A DNA stretch of 48,920 nucleotides from an uncultured Clostridia bacterium (GCA_947630115.1 CANRGG010000012.1:1-48920); one strand, 5' to 3'; positions 15,252 to 24,500 are shown, counted from the stretch's first letter. Program-made: numbers and translations. The notes: generated by a model from the sequence alone, not told the origin.

Positions 15252-15494
15252 TTATGCCTCCTCTCTTTCTTTGATCTCGACGTTGACTTTCTTGCTGCCC
15301 TTGGGGGTCGCGGCGCGCACGATCGTGCGGAGCGCCTTGGCGATCTTCCCTTGCTTGCCGATGACCTTGCCCATATCCGACTCCGCAAGGAGCACGGTGA
15401 CGTTCACGCACTCCTCCGTCTCCTCGACGCGGTATTCGAGATGTTCCTTGTCCTCGGCGAACTGACCGACGATATATTTGATGAGTTCCAACAT
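15252..15494 (-). CDS. khpA: KH-domain RNA-binding protein KhpA
   Basis: This 80-residue single KH protein has the GKVIGKQGKIAKALRTIVR GxxG loop at about residues 42-60. KhpA pairs with KhpB (EloR/Jag) and affects cell elongation and division through RNA binding. The N-terminus MLELIKYIVGQFAEDKEHLEY is typical. The SD AAGGAG lies nine bases upstream. It follows rpsP by 56 bases, the usual Firmicutes order, but here a terminator follows instead of rimM-trmD-rplS. Confidence 0.95.
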   Translation of the reverse strand: MLELIKYIVGQFAEDKEHLEYRVEETEECVNVTVLLAESDMGKVIGKQGKIAKALRTIVRAATPKGSKKVNVEIKEREEA

Positions 15495-15550
15495 AGATAC
15501 TTTCTCCTTTCAGACTTCTCCCGAGCGGGTCTGTCCGCCCGGAAACCCGA

Positions 15551-15844
15551 TTACTTCTTCTTTTTCTTGCCCTTGGTCTTGGCGGGGGAAAGTTTTTCGG
15601 ACTTTTCGAGAACGCCCGTCCGGACGAGAAGAGACTTCACCGTCTCGGTGGGCTGGACGCCCTTCGCAATCCAATCCTTCGCCTTCTCGACGTCCACCGT
15701 CAAAGTGACGGGGTTGGATTTGGGATCGAAGAAGCCGACCTTGTCGATGTACTCGCCCGTCGCAGCCTTTCTGGCGTCCACGACGACGATGCGGTAGACC
15801 GGGGATTTCTTATCGCCCATTCTCACCAATCTCATTTTGACCAT
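15551..15844 (-). CDS. rpsP: 30S ribosomal protein S16
   Basis: S16 helps assemble the 30S body. The 97-residue length is slightly above the usual 80-90 because of a lysine-rich tail (KTKGKKKKK). Core text is canonical: VKMRLVRMGDKKSPVYRIVVVDARK, the GEYIDKVGFFDPKS turn, and WIAKGVQPTETVKSLL. GGAGG lies nine bases upstream of ATG. It lies 48 bases after ffh. Confidence 0.98.
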   Translation of the reverse strand: MVKMRLVRMGDKKSPVYRIVVVDARKAATGEYIDKVGFFDPKSNPVTLTVDVEKAKDWIAKGVQPTETVKSLLVRTGVLEKSEKLSPAKTKGKKKKK

Positions 15845-15892
15845 TGTATTGTACCTCCAAAATTTTTGCTTGATTTTTTATGCTTCGCTCTT

Positions 15893-17209
15893 TCAGAAGG
15901 GCAGCCGGAGCCGTCCCTTTCCCTTCATACGCTTCATGAGTTCCTTCGCCTGCTCGAACTGCTTCAAAAGCGCGTTGATCTCCTGCACGCTCGTGCCGGA
16001 GCCGAGGGCGATCCGGCGCTTCCGCGAAGAGTTGATGATCTGCGGGTTGTCGCGCTCCTTCTGCGTCATCGAAAGGATGATCGCCTTGGTGCGTTCCAGC
16101 CGTTTTTCATCCACATCATCCTCTTTGATCTTCAATTTTCCCGCGCCCGGCAGCATGTTCATGAGCGCGCCCGCGCCGCCCATCTTTTTGAGCGTCTCGA
16201 ACTGCGCCAGATAGTCGGTGAGGGTGAAGGAATTTTCGCGCATTTTGCGCTCCATGTCCTTCATCTGCTGCTCGGTGACCGCCTCCTGCGCTTTCTCGAT
16301 GAGCGAGAGCACATCCCCCATGCCGAGGATGCGGCTTGCCATGCGGTCGGGATAGAAGGGCTCGAGATCGCCGATCTTCTCGCCCACGCCGATGAATTTG
16401 ATGGGTTTTCCGGTCACCGCCTTGATGGAAAGGCAGGCGCCGCCGCGGGTGTCGCCGTCGAGCTTGGTGAGGATGACGCCCGTGATCGAAAGGCGGGCGT
16501 TGAATGTTTCGGCGACGTTCACCGCGTCCTGCCCCGTCATGGCGTCAACGGTGAGGAGGGTCTCGGTAACCGGGACCTCTTTTTTGATCTCCTCGAGCTC
16601 GAGCATGAGCTTTTCGTCGATATGGAGCCGTCCCGCCGTGTCGATGATCACGGTGTCAAAGCCCATTTTTTGCGCGTATTCGACGCCCTGTCTCGCCGTT
16701 TTCGGGGGAAATTGGGTGCCGCGCTCGAACACTTCCGCCTCGGCCTTGGCGCCGACGACTTTGAGCTGATCGATCGCCGCGGGACGGTAGATGTCGCAGG
16801 CGACGAGCAGCGGCCGTTTGCCCTGTTTTTTGAGCTGGACGGCAAGTTTTGCGCACATCGTGGTCTTGCCCGCGCCCTGAAGCCCGCACATCATGATGAC
16901 GGTCGGCGGCTTCGGAGAGACCTCGAGCTTGGAATTTCCCGACCCCATGAGGGCGATGAGCTCGTCGTTGACGATCTTGATGACCTGCTGGGCGGGATTG
17001 AGCGATTGAAGCACTTCCTGCCCCACCGCCTTCTCCGAAACAGCGGCGATGAAATCCTTTGCGACACGGATGTTGACGTCCGCCTCCAAGAGCGCGATCC
17101 GGACCTCCCGCATGGCCGTGCGGATTTCGAGCTCGGTGAGCTTCCCGCGCTTCGTCAGTTTGCTGAAAATATGGTTGAGCCGCTCCGAAAGCGAACCGAA
17201 CAGTGCCAT
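15893..17209 (-). CDS. ffh: Signal recognition particle GTPase Ffh
   Basis: Ffh binds 4.5S/SRP RNA and delivers nascent membrane proteins to FtsY. The 438-residue length is normal. The N domain is followed by the G domain (GLQGAGKTT Walker A, DTAGRLHID, TKLDGDTRGG) and by the methionine-rich M domain (GGAGALMNMLPGAGKLKI to the end). The start directly follows the ylxM stop (TAAATG), with AAGGAGAAAT as SD. It is encoded one operon away from ftsY; the SRP RNA gene was not found in the window. Confidence 0.99.
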   Translation of the reverse strand: MALFGSLSERLNHIFSKLTKRGKLTELEIRTAMREVRIALLEADVNIRVAKDFIAAVSEKAVGQEVLQSLNPAQQVIKIVNDELIALMGSGNSKLEVSPKPPTVIMMCGLQGAGKTTMCAKLAVQLKKQGKRPLLVACDIYRPAAIDQLKVVGAKAEAEVFERGTQFPPKTARQGVEYAQKMGFDTVIIDTAGRLHIDEKLMLELEEIKKEVPVTETLLTVDAMTGQDAVNVAETFNARLSITGVILTKLDGDTRGGACLSIKAVTGKPIKFIGVGEKIGDLEPFYPDRMASRILGMGDVLSLIEKAQEAVTEQQMKDMERKMRENSFTLTDYLAQFETLKKMGGAGALMNMLPGAGKLKIKEDDVDEKRLERTKAIILSMTQKERDNPQIINSSRKRRIALGSGTSVQEINALLKQFEQAKELMKRMKGKGRLRLPF

Positions 17210-17656
17210 TTATTTCTCCTTGCGATCTTCCGCCGGGGCCGCCGCTTCGTCGGGACCGATTTCTTCGCCCACGGCGACTTTTTTCTCGATTTCGTCCATT
17301 TCCGCTGAAAATTCGGGGTGTTTCGCCTTGAACGCCTCGAGCGCCCGGATGACGCCGGTCATCATAAACGAAACTTCACGGGAATAGGCTTGATTTTGTT
17401 CGTTGAGATGAAGTTTCTCCTCGAACCCGTCGAGCAGTTCCCGGCTCTTTTTGAGGATCTCCGAGACGTTCTGCTTGCTGACCCCCTTCTCTTCGGCGAT
17501 CTCCGACAGGGACAGATCGAGCACATAGTACATTTCGCAGATCTCGCGCCGATTTTCGGTGAGAAGTCCCCCGTACAAGTCCCAGAGCTGCAGATACTTC
17601 AGATCCTTCGCCATGGGCGCTTGAGAAAAATTCCCCTTGAGCGTTGCGAACGGCAT
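17210..17656 (-). CDS. ylxM: YlxM family putative SRP-associated DNA/RNA-binding protein
   Basis: This 148-residue UPF0122 protein has a sigma-70 region 4-like helix-turn-helix: LLTENRREICEMYYVLDLSLSEIAEEKGVSKQNVSEILKKSREL. YlxM is always next to ffh and is reported to modulate SRP GTPase activity. I choose the ATG at 17656 because GGGGAG lies seven bases upstream; a later ATG (MAKDLKYLQ) fits the core domain but lacks a close SD. The acidic C-terminal tail (about 115-148) is longer than in most homologues. Confidence 0.93.
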   Translation of the reverse strand: MPFATLKGNFSQAPMAKDLKYLQLWDLYGGLLTENRREICEMYYVLDLSLSEIAEEKGVSKQNVSEILKKSRELLDGFEEKLHLNEQNQAYSREVSFMMTGVIRALEAFKAKHPEFSAEMDEIEKKVAVGEEIGPDEAAAPAEDRKEK

Positions 17657-17697
17657 GGTTTTTCTCCCCGTCAAGTCATTCCCCTTGACCTTCTGTC

Positions 17698-17726
17698 ATT
17701 TTAACAGAAAAGAAAAAGCCTGTCAA
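17698..17726 (-). promoter_or_regulatory. Sigma-A promoter of ylxM-ffh-rpsP-khpA
   Basis: On the minus strand, TTGACA (17721-17726), a 17-base spacer and TAAAAT (17698-17703). The -35 box is part of the right arm of the upstream gene's terminator. Confidence 0.88.
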
Positions 17727-17745
17727 GTATTTTTGCTTGACAGGC
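17711..17745 (-). terminator. Terminator of the plsX-rnc-smc-ftsY operon, overlapping the next promoter
   Basis: On the minus strand GCCTGTCAAG pairs with CTTGACAGGC (17736-17745 with 17718-17727) over an eight-base loop, followed by TTTTTCTTTT. The second arm carries the TTGACA of the ylxM promoter. Confidence 0.88.
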
Positions 17746-17760
17746 GTAAAATTTTTTTGT

Positions 17761-18228
17761 TCAGGCGGCCCCCGCCAAGAGAATGGCACCGATACAGAAC
17801 GAAAAGATGTCGATCACCGAATAGATCGCAAAGGACCCTGCTGCAAGATAGTTCTTTTTCTCCATGGAAAAGAGGATCAGGCAGACGCAGGGGCAGACTT
17901 TGATGAAAACGGTGATCCCGAACGTCGAGATCCCGCAGAAAAACAGGATCCAGGCCGTGTAATCGAGCAGCAGAGCGAGCGCCGCCGTCAGATAGAGGGA
18001 ATCGAAGAAGGGCTTTTTTTCGGGCGGCTCGCGCAGAACGACAAAGACGAGCAGCAGGCAGCCCGCGACCCGAAAAATGCGGGAGAAGATCTCGCAGACC
18101 TTGTAGGGATAGAGCCCTGTAAAGGCGGGAATGCAGAGATAGACGAGCTCGGGGAGAAGTACCAAGACGACCCCCGCGAGCATCCAAAACTCAAAACCTT
18201 TTTTGTATTTCTTGAGAAATTCTTTCAT
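17761..18228 (-). CDS. Small polytopic membrane protein of unknown function
   Basis: This 155-residue protein has about five hydrophobic segments, starting MKEFLKKYKKGFEFW and ending in a helix rich in Ala. I do not recognise a family. The start at 18228 is certain from AAGGAGATAAGT before ATG; the frame is open further upstream, but that part is antisense-like. It lies 46 bases downstream of ftsY and upstream of the operon terminator, so it is the last gene of the plsX-rnc-smc-ftsY transcript. The context suggests no specific role. Confidence 0.75.
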   Translation of the reverse strand: MKEFLKKYKKGFEFWMLAGVVLVLLPELVYLCIPAFTGLYPYKVCEIFSRIFRVAGCLLLVFVVLREPPEKKPFFDSLYLTAALALLLDYTAWILFFCGISTFGITVFIKVCPCVCLILFSMEKKNYLAAGSFAIYSVIDIFSFCIGAILLAGAA

Positions 18229-18274
18229 ACTTATCTCCTTGCGGCTCTTTTCATAGCGGCGCAATGAAAAACGA

Positions 18275-19171
18275 TCAGAAGAAGCCCTCGACGAACTCCT
18301 CGGCGTCGAACGGCACCAGATCGTCGATCTTCTCCCCCACGCCCGCAAAGACGACGGGAATTTTCAGCTCGCCGCAGAGGGAAAAGACAAAGCCGCCCTT
18401 TGCCGTGCCGTCGAGTTTGGTCAGAACGATCCCGTCGAGCGAGACCGCCTCGTTGAACAGGCGCGCCTGAGAGGCGGCGTTCTGGCCGGTCGTGGCGTCG
18501 AGCACGAGGAATTTGTAGAATTTCGCCTCGGGATATTCGCGGAGGACGACGCGGTCCATTTTGGACAGCTCCTTCATGAGATTTTCCTTGACATGCAGCC
18601 GGCCCGCGGTGTCGATGAGGAGAACGTCGGTGTTTCTCGCCTTGGCAGAGGACACGGCGTCGAACACGACGGCGGAGGGATCGCTCCCCTCCTCGTGCTT
18701 GACGATCCGCACCTTCGCCCGGTCCGCCCAGACGTTGAGCTGGTCGATCGCCGCCGCGCGGAAGGTATCCGCCGCCGCAACGGTGACGCTCTTCTTCTGC
18801 GAGACAAAATAGTTTGCGATCTTTCCGATCGTCGTGGTCTTTCCCGCGCCGTTCACCCCCACGAGCATGATGACGCAGGGATAGCTGATCTCGGGCACAG
18901 GCGCCTCGTTCAGGGTATCTTCGAGGATATCCTTCAAAAGGTCGGTGACGTACTGCTCGTCCTTGACCTTGTTGCCGATCGCCTCCTCTTTGACCTGCTC
19001 CACGACGTCCTCGGCGGTCGCAACGCCCACGTCGGAGGAGATGAGGATCTCCTCAAGCTCGTCATAAAAGGCGTCTCCGAGCTTGTTTTTGAGGAACAGC
19101 TGCCGCATTTTGAGCGCAACGCCGTCCTTCGTCTTTTTGAGTGCGTTTTTGATTTTTCCGAAAATGCCCAT
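18275..19171 (-). CDS. ftsY: Signal recognition particle receptor FtsY
   Basis: This is a 298-residue SRP receptor, the GTPase partner of Ffh at the membrane. It is the short Gram-positive form with no long acidic A domain: an amphipathic MGIFGKIKNALKKTKDG start, the N domain, then GVNGAGKTTTIGKIA (Walker A), DTAGRLHVKENLMKELSKM, TKLDGTAKGG and FAGVGEKIDDLVPFD. It lies 21 bases after smc with SD-like GGAAAAAAG upstream. Order smc-ftsY is the Firmicutes norm. Confidence 0.98.
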   Translation of the reverse strand: MGIFGKIKNALKKTKDGVALKMRQLFLKNKLGDAFYDELEEILISSDVGVATAEDVVEQVKEEAIGNKVKDEQYVTDLLKDILEDTLNEAPVPEISYPCVIMLVGVNGAGKTTTIGKIANYFVSQKKSVTVAAADTFRAAAIDQLNVWADRAKVRIVKHEEGSDPSAVVFDAVSSAKARNTDVLLIDTAGRLHVKENLMKELSKMDRVVLREYPEAKFYKFLVLDATTGQNAASQARLFNEAVSLDGIVLTKLDGTAKGGFVFSLCGELKIPVVFAGVGEKIDDLVPFDAEEFVEGFF

Positions 19172-19192
19172 ACGCTTTTTTCCGTTTGAATT

Positions 19193-22100
19193 TTATGCGA
19201 TCACCGTATCGCCGCCGAGTTTTTCTTCGACCTCGGAGAGCTTGACCGACACGATCTTCGAGACGCCCTTTTCTTCCATCGTCACGCCGAAGAGGATGTC
19301 CGCTTCGTTCATCGTCGGTTTTCGGTGCGTGATGACGATAAACTGCGTCTCTTTGGAGAATTTTTTGAGATATTTCGCAAATCTGCCGACGTTCGCCTCG
19401 TCGAGCGCCGCCTCGATCTCGTCGAGGATACAGAACGGCATGGGACGGGTCTTTAAGATCGCAAACAGGATCGCGATCGCGGTGAACGCCCGCTCGCCGC
19501 CCGAAAGAAGGGAGATCTTGGTGAGTTTTTTCCCGGGCGGGCTTGCGATGATCTCCACGCCCGCGTTGAGCGGATCGTCGCAGTCGGTATAATCGAGCTG
19601 CAATTCCGCCCTGCCGCCGCCGAACAGCTCTTTGAAGATCTGCGAAAAGTTGACGTTGATCTCGCGAAAGCCCTCGTCGAACTGCTTCTGCATGGTCGAT
19701 TTCAGATCGTCGAGCGCCGTCGTCAGATCGAAGATCCCCTTGTCGAGGTCCTCCTTCTGCCGCTGCATTTCGGTGTAGCGCTCCAAGAGGTTGTCATAGT
19801 CCTCTTCCGCGTTCTGGTTGACGGGGCCGAGGACGGCGATCTTATGCCGCAGACTGTTGATGTTGTTCTGCGCCTGAGCGATGTCATATTCGGGGTCACG
19901 GAGCGCCTTCGCCGATTCGAGATCGAGCCCGTACGCCTCGTCGATCCGCTGGCGCATGCTCTCGAGCCGTTCCTCGGCGCGGGAGATCTCCAACTCGCTC
20001 GCGTGCTTCGCCTCGCTCAGATTCATCTGTTCGGCGAGCAGGGCGCGCTTCTTGTCGGAGAGCTCCGCCTGTTTTGCCGCCGTCTCCTTCTTTTGCTCCT
20101 CGACGCGGGAGATGTTCGCGCGAATGGAGGCGACGGCGCGCTGTTCCTCCTCGGTGAGCGCGACCTTTTCCTCCTCCCGTTTGAGCTCCGCGATGAGGGA
20201 CTCCGTTTTGGCGATCTCGATGTGGGTGTCGTCCACCTTTTTCAAGAGCCCGTCCTTCTCCTCGGAAAGCCGTCTGAGGTTCTCCTCCTCCGCGTCGCAA
20301 GCGGACCGGAGGGTCGCCCCTTCGAGGCGCAGCGATTGCAGTTCTTCGCCAAGCTTGTCCCGTTCGGCGCGCAGTTTTCCGCTCTCCGCCTGTCTTGCGG
20401 CCGCCTCCGCCGCCGCTTCGGAGCGGATCTTGTTCAAAATCCCCTCGCTCTCGGACGAGGAGAGCACTTCGCTTTCGAGGTCCCCGACCCGCTTTTCGAG
20501 TTTTTCGAGGAGCCCCGCATATTCCGCGGCGTCCCGCTCGGCGTCCGAGATGAGATCGCAGAGGGCGAGTTCCTTTTGAGAGAGCGCCGCAAAGGAAGCC
20601 GTCTCCTCCTGCACGCGGACGCGGAACCGCTCGAACTCCGCCTGCGTCTCCTCGCGCTCCTTTTCGCTCTCGTCGATCGCCGCCTGCAATTTCGCGGCGA
20701 GACTCTTCTTTTTTGCGATCCCCTCTTCGCACTCCTTGATATGCCGCTCGCCCGCGAGCAGGTTCCCGCTCTCCCTTCGGCGGCTGCCGCCCGTCATGGC
20801 GCCGCTCGTCGCGATGATGTCGCCGTCGAGGGTGACGATCCGGAAGGAGCGCGGATATTTTTTGGAGATCGCGGTCGCGTTGGCGATGGTGTCGCAGATG
20901 AGGGTGTTCCCGAGCAGATTTTTGATCACGTTGTCGAAATAGGGATCGAACGAGACGATCTCGTCCGCAAGCCCGAGCGCGCCGCGCTCATGCAGAGCGC
21001 GGTGGATCTCCCCGCTGTTCATGTGCGGGCGCATGGCGTCCACGGGCAGGAAGGTGACGATCCCGCCGCCCGTCTTTTTGAGATATTCGATCAAAAACCG
21101 CGCGTCGTCCGCCGTCGCCGTTACAAGGTTCTGCATGGCGCCGCCGAACGCCGTCTCGATCGCCACTTCGAATTTCTGTTCGGTCGAAACGATGTCCGCG
21201 ATCGCGCCCTTGATCTTCTTCCCGAGCTCGGGGTCCTTCTTGGCCGTCAGCTGCAGGTTACGCACCGAGTCGCGGTAGCCGTCGAAGCGGTTTTTAAGAT
21301 TTTGATACAGTTCGAGATTGTTGGTGAGATTGGCGATGGAGGTGTTGCAGTCGATGAGATCCTGCGCGAGTTTTTGCCCGCTCCGCGCAAGTTCGCGCAG
21401 ATTTTCGGTAAGTTCCTCCTCTTTCTCCCCCTTCTTATCCAGAAATTCGGCGCAGGCGCTCTTTTCGCTGCGGCAGGCGGCAAGCTGGGCCTCGTAATCC
21501 TTTTTCCGCGCCTGCGTCTTTTCGATCGCCGAACGCACTTCGTCGATCCGCTCGCTCGCGGCGCTCTTCGCGGCGGAAAGCCCGCTCACATTCGCGCGCA
21601 CGTCGGCGAGGTTTTCGACCGAATGAAGTTCGCTCGCCCGTTTTTCGTCGGAGAGCTGTTCGAACCGGATGAGCCGCGCGTCCGTCTCCTGCAATTTTTT
21701 GGAGAGCTCTTCGCACTTCTTCTCGACCGCAAGGGCGCGCTTTTCGGCGTCCTCCCGCTTTTTCGCGCTCTCCTTGGAGAGTTCTTCGATCTGCTTTGTA
21801 CGGCGCAGCGAAAATTCCGCGTCGTCCGAAGCCTCGGAAAGCCGCCGCTTATAGCTTGCGATCCGCTCCCCGATGACCCGCGCCTCGCCGCTCTTGTGTT
21901 CCAGCCCGACTTCGAAAAGGCGGAGCTTTTCGTTGAGGGTGCGAAGTTCCTCATCTGCTTTCCCGATCTGTTCGCGCGCGGCGATCTCCCCGCCGTCCAC
22001 TTCCTCCGTCTCCCGTTCGACGGCGGCAAGGCGGCGGTCCGCCTCTTCGATCTTTTTCCGGTGTTTGCCCGTCTCGTATTCGAAATTTTCGGCGCGGGCA

Positions 22101-22792
22101 AGATATGTATTGACCTCCTCGTATTTGAGCTGCGAGGAATATTCCCGGTATTTTTTCGCCGTTTCCGCCTGTTTTTCGAGCGGTTTGAGCTGTTTTTCCG
22201 CCTCGTCCATCCGCTGGATAAACACGGTCAGATTGTCCTTGGCGCTCTCGATCTTTCGCTCGATCTCCCCCTTCTGCGTCTTGAATTTCATGACGCCCGT
22301 CGCCTCTTCGAAGATCGCGCGCCGGTCCTCGGGCTTGGCGTTCATGATCTGCTCGACCTTGCCCTGTCCGATGATGGAATAGCCCTCTTTGCCGATCCCG
22401 ACGCCGTGCAAAAGGGCGACGATGTCCTTGAGTCGGCAGCTCTGCTTGTTCAGAAGATATTCGCTCTCGCCCGAGCGATACAGCCGTCTCGTCATGGCGA
22501 CTTCGTCGTACTCAATATCAAAAAGACGGTTGGTGTTGTCGAACACGAGGGTGACTTCGCAGTAGGAGAGCGCCCGCCTCGTCTGCGTGCCGCTGAAGAT
22601 GACGTCCTGCATGTTGGAACCGCGCAGCGTCTTTGCAGACTGCTCGCCGAGTACCCAGCGCACCGCGTCGGCGACGTTGCTCTTCCCGCAGCCGTTGGGT
22701 CCGACGATACAGGTCACGCCGTCGTCGAATTTGATGGTGGTCTTATCCGCAAAGGATTTGAAGCCCGCCAACTGAATTTCCTTAAAGTTCAT
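19193..22792 (-). CDS. smc: Chromosome partition protein SMC
   Basis: This is a 1199-residue condensin subunit. Walker A is GPNGCGKS at residues 31-38. Two long coiled coils (about 165-500 and 665-1000) flank a hinge (about 510-660, with FDGYRDSVRNL, PELGKKIKGAIADI and GAMTGGSRRRESG). The C-terminal head has the signature LLSGGERAFTAIAILFAIL and Walker B FCILDEIEAALDEANV. It overlaps the rnc stop codon as ATGA with GGAG upstream, so translation is coupled. ScpA and ScpB are not in the window. Confidence 0.99.
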   Translation of the reverse strand: MNFKEIQLAGFKSFADKTTIKFDDGVTCIVGPNGCGKSNVADAVRWVLGEQSAKTLRGSNMQDVIFSGTQTRRALSYCEVTLVFDNTNRLFDIEYDEVAMTRRLYRSGESEYLLNKQSCRLKDIVALLHGVGIGKEGYSIIGQGKVEQIMNAKPEDRRAIFEEATGVMKFKTQKGEIERKIESAKDNLTVFIQRMDEAEKQLKPLEKQAETAKKYREYSSQLKYEEVNTYLARAENFEYETGKHRKKIEEADRRLAAVERETEEVDGGEIAAREQIGKADEELRTLNEKLRLFEVGLEHKSGEARVIGERIASYKRRLSEASDDAEFSLRRTKQIEELSKESAKKREDAEKRALAVEKKCEELSKKLQETDARLIRFEQLSDEKRASELHSVENLADVRANVSGLSAAKSAASERIDEVRSAIEKTQARKKDYEAQLAACRSEKSACAEFLDKKGEKEEELTENLRELARSGQKLAQDLIDCNTSIANLTNNLELYQNLKNRFDGYRDSVRNLQLTAKKDPELGKKIKGAIADIVSTEQKFEVAIETAFGGAMQNLVTATADDARFLIEYLKKTGGGIVTFLPVDAMRPHMNSGEIHRALHERGALGLADEIVSFDPYFDNVIKNLLGNTLICDTIANATAISKKYPRSFRIVTLDGDIIATSGAMTGGSRRRESGNLLAGERHIKECEEGIAKKKSLAAKLQAAIDESEKEREETQAEFERFRVRVQEETASFAALSQKELALCDLISDAERDAAEYAGLLEKLEKRVGDLESEVLSSSESEGILNKIRSEAAAEAAARQAESGKLRAERDKLGEELQSLRLEGATLRSACDAEEENLRRLSEEKDGLLKKVDDTHIEIAKTESLIAELKREEEKVALTEEEQRAVASIRANISRVEEQKKETAAKQAELSDKKRALLAEQMNLSEAKHASELEISRAEERLESMRQRIDEAYGLDLESAKALRDPEYDIAQAQNNINSLRHKIAVLGPVNQNAEEDYDNLLERYTEMQRQKEDLDKGIFDLTTALDDLKSTMQKQFDEGFREINVNFSQIFKELFGGGRAELQLDYTDCDDPLNAGVEIIASPPGKKLTKISLLSGGERAFTAIAILFAILKTRPMPFCILDEIEAALDEANVGRFAKYLKKFSKETQFIVITHRKPTMNEADILFGVTMEEKGVSKIVSVKLSEVEEKLGGDTVIA

Positions 22793-23445
22793 TTCTTTGT
22801 CTCCGTCAGTTTCCGGAACAGCCGCTCCGCCGCCTGCGTCTGCGCCGCTTTCTTGCTCGCGCCCGCACCGTCCGCCTCCTTGCCGAGGGCGCGCACCGTG
22901 CAGACATAGCCGCCCTCCTTCTGTTCGGTCTCATAGCGCGGCGTCTCCCCGGTCCTCTCCTGCACGAATTCCTGCAAGAGAGTCTTGAAATTCTCCGTCT
23001 CCTTGAATTTGAGAAACTTTTTGCACATGCCCCGCGCCGCGCGCATTCCTCCGTCGAGATAGACCGCGCCGAGCACCGCCTCGAAAAGATTGCTCGCCGT
23101 TTTCCCGCCGACGTTGTCCGCACCGCCCGAAAAACGCATGAACTTTGTGAGCGACGCACGCTCCGTCGCCTCTTCGAGCGCGCCGCGAGAGACATACTGC
23201 TGACGGATCCCCGTCAGCGTCCCCTCTTTGGAGTCGGTGCCGCGGTAGAGCGTCTCGGTGACGATGAGCTCCAGCACGGCGTCCCCCAAAAATTCCAGCC
23301 GTTCGTTGTCCTCCCCGCCGCGAACGTTCGCCCAGGAGCTGTGCGTGAGGGAAGTTTTCAAAAGTTCCCGGTCGCGGAAGGTATAGCCGAGGGTCTTTTC
23401 CGCCTCCGCAAGATCCTGCGGGCGGAGATCCTGTCCGTTATTCAT
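22789..23445 (-). CDS. rnc: Ribonuclease III
   Basis: RNase III cleaves double-stranded RNA in rRNA maturation and mRNA decay. The 218-residue protein has the catalytic NERLEFLGDAVLELIVTE motif (about residues 42-59) and the second acidic patch NLFEAVLGAVYLDGGM, then a C-terminal dsRNA-binding domain (about 150-216) ending GASKKAAQTQAAERLFRKL. It overlaps the end of plsX by eight bases, with GAGGAGG inside plsX as SD, and smc by four. No acyl carrier protein gene lies between plsX and rnc, unlike many Firmicutes. Confidence 0.98.
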   Translation of the reverse strand: MNNGQDLRPQDLAEAEKTLGYTFRDRELLKTSLTHSSWANVRGGEDNERLEFLGDAVLELIVTETLYRGTDSKEGTLTGIRQQYVSRGALEEATERASLTKFMRFSGGADNVGGKTASNLFEAVLGAVYLDGGMRAARGMCKKFLKFKETENFKTLLQEFVQERTGETPRYETEQKEGGYVCTVRALGKEADGAGASKKAAQTQAAERLFRKLTETKK

Positions 23446-24466
23446 CTTCCTCCTCTTCTCGGAAGGTCATGCCCGAGAGCATTTCCCCGATGGAACCGAT
23501 CAGATCGTTCCGGTAGGCGTCCACCGCCTGCAAAACGGACGGGCAGACCGAATCCGCCTTGGCGTTGCCGTGCGCCTTGACGACGACCTTTTTGAGCCCC
23601 AGAAAGACCGAGCCGCCGAGCTTGGCATAGTCGAGCATATCGCGCAGCTTGCCGATCTGTTTTTTGGCGAAAAGATAGGCGATCTTGCCCGAAAGATTGC
23701 GCGTAAATTCCTGTTTGAGCACGGTGGAGACGGTCTTGCCGCAGCCCTCCACCGCTTTGAGCGCGACGTTGCCCGAAAAGCCGTCCGCCACGCAGATATC
23801 GACGTCGCCGAACATGAGATCGCGCCCTTCGACGTTGCCGATGAAGTTGATCGAGGGGATCTCTTTCAAAAGTTTGTGCGCCTCGATGTGGAGCGGGTCG
23901 CCCTTGTGCTCCTCGGTGCCGTTGGTGAGCAGCCCGACGCGGGGCTCTTTGATGCCGAACGCCGCCCGCGCATAAGCCGTCGCCATGACGCCGAACTGCG
24001 CCAGGAACTGCGGTTTGCATTCGGCGTTGGCGCCGCAGTCGCAGAGCAGCGTCCGCGTGCCGCGCACGTTGGGAACGCCGGGGCAGAGGGCGGGACGCAG
24101 CACTTCCTTCATCCTGCCGATGATCATGACGCCGCCCGTCAGGACCGCGCCCGTCGAGCCCGCCGAGACCAGGCCGCCGACGTCGCTGTCCTCTTTGAGG
24201 AGTTTCAGCCCGACGACGAGCGAGCTGTCCCGTTTGTTCCGGATGGCGCTCGTCGGCATATCGTCGTTTGTGATGACCTCGCTGCAAGGAACGATCTCGA
24301 CCCGGTTTTTCTCATACTCGTATTTTGCGAGCTCCTCGCGCACGCGCGTTTCGTCTCCCGTAAAGACAACCTTGAAGCCAACCCTTTTGCTCAGCGCGTC
24401 CAACGCGCCTTTGACGATCTCCTGCGGGGCGTTGTCGCCCCCCATCGCGTCCACGACGATTTTCAT
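23438..24466 (-). CDS. plsX: Phosphate acyltransferase PlsX
   Basis: PlsX converts acyl-ACP to acyl-phosphate for phospholipid synthesis with PlsY. The 342-residue length is normal. The start MKIVVDAMGGDNAPQEIVKGA is canonical and is preceded by GGAG ten bases upstream; the frame extends 21 codons further but without conserved sequence. Other family text: SAGSTGAVLTGG, LCDCGANAECKPQFLAQFG, VGLLTNGTEEHKGDPLH, VADGFSGNVALKAVEG. It is the first gene of the plsX-rnc-smc-ftsY operon. The usual acpP and fab genes are absent here. Confidence 0.97.
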   Translation of the reverse strand: MKIVVDAMGGDNAPQEIVKGALDALSKRVGFKVVFTGDETRVREELAKYEYEKNRVEIVPCSEVITNDDMPTSAIRNKRDSSLVVGLKLLKEDSDVGGLVSAGSTGAVLTGGVMIIGRMKEVLRPALCPGVPNVRGTRTLLCDCGANAECKPQFLAQFGVMATAYARAAFGIKEPRVGLLTNGTEEHKGDPLHIEAHKLLKEIPSINFIGNVEGRDLMFGDVDICVADGFSGNVALKAVEGCGKTVSTVLKQEFTRNLSGKIAYLFAKKQIGKLRDMLDYAKLGGSVFLGLKKVVVKAHGNAKADSVCPSVLQAVDAYRNDLIGSIGEMLSGMTFREEEEDE

Positions 24467-24500
24467 CTTTTTTGATCTCCTTGGTTCGGTATATGGGTCA

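Noticed and set aside
19844-22909. 1021-codon open frame antisense to smc
   Set aside because: It mirrors the codon bias of smc, and no domain is visible; smc on the other strand is certain.
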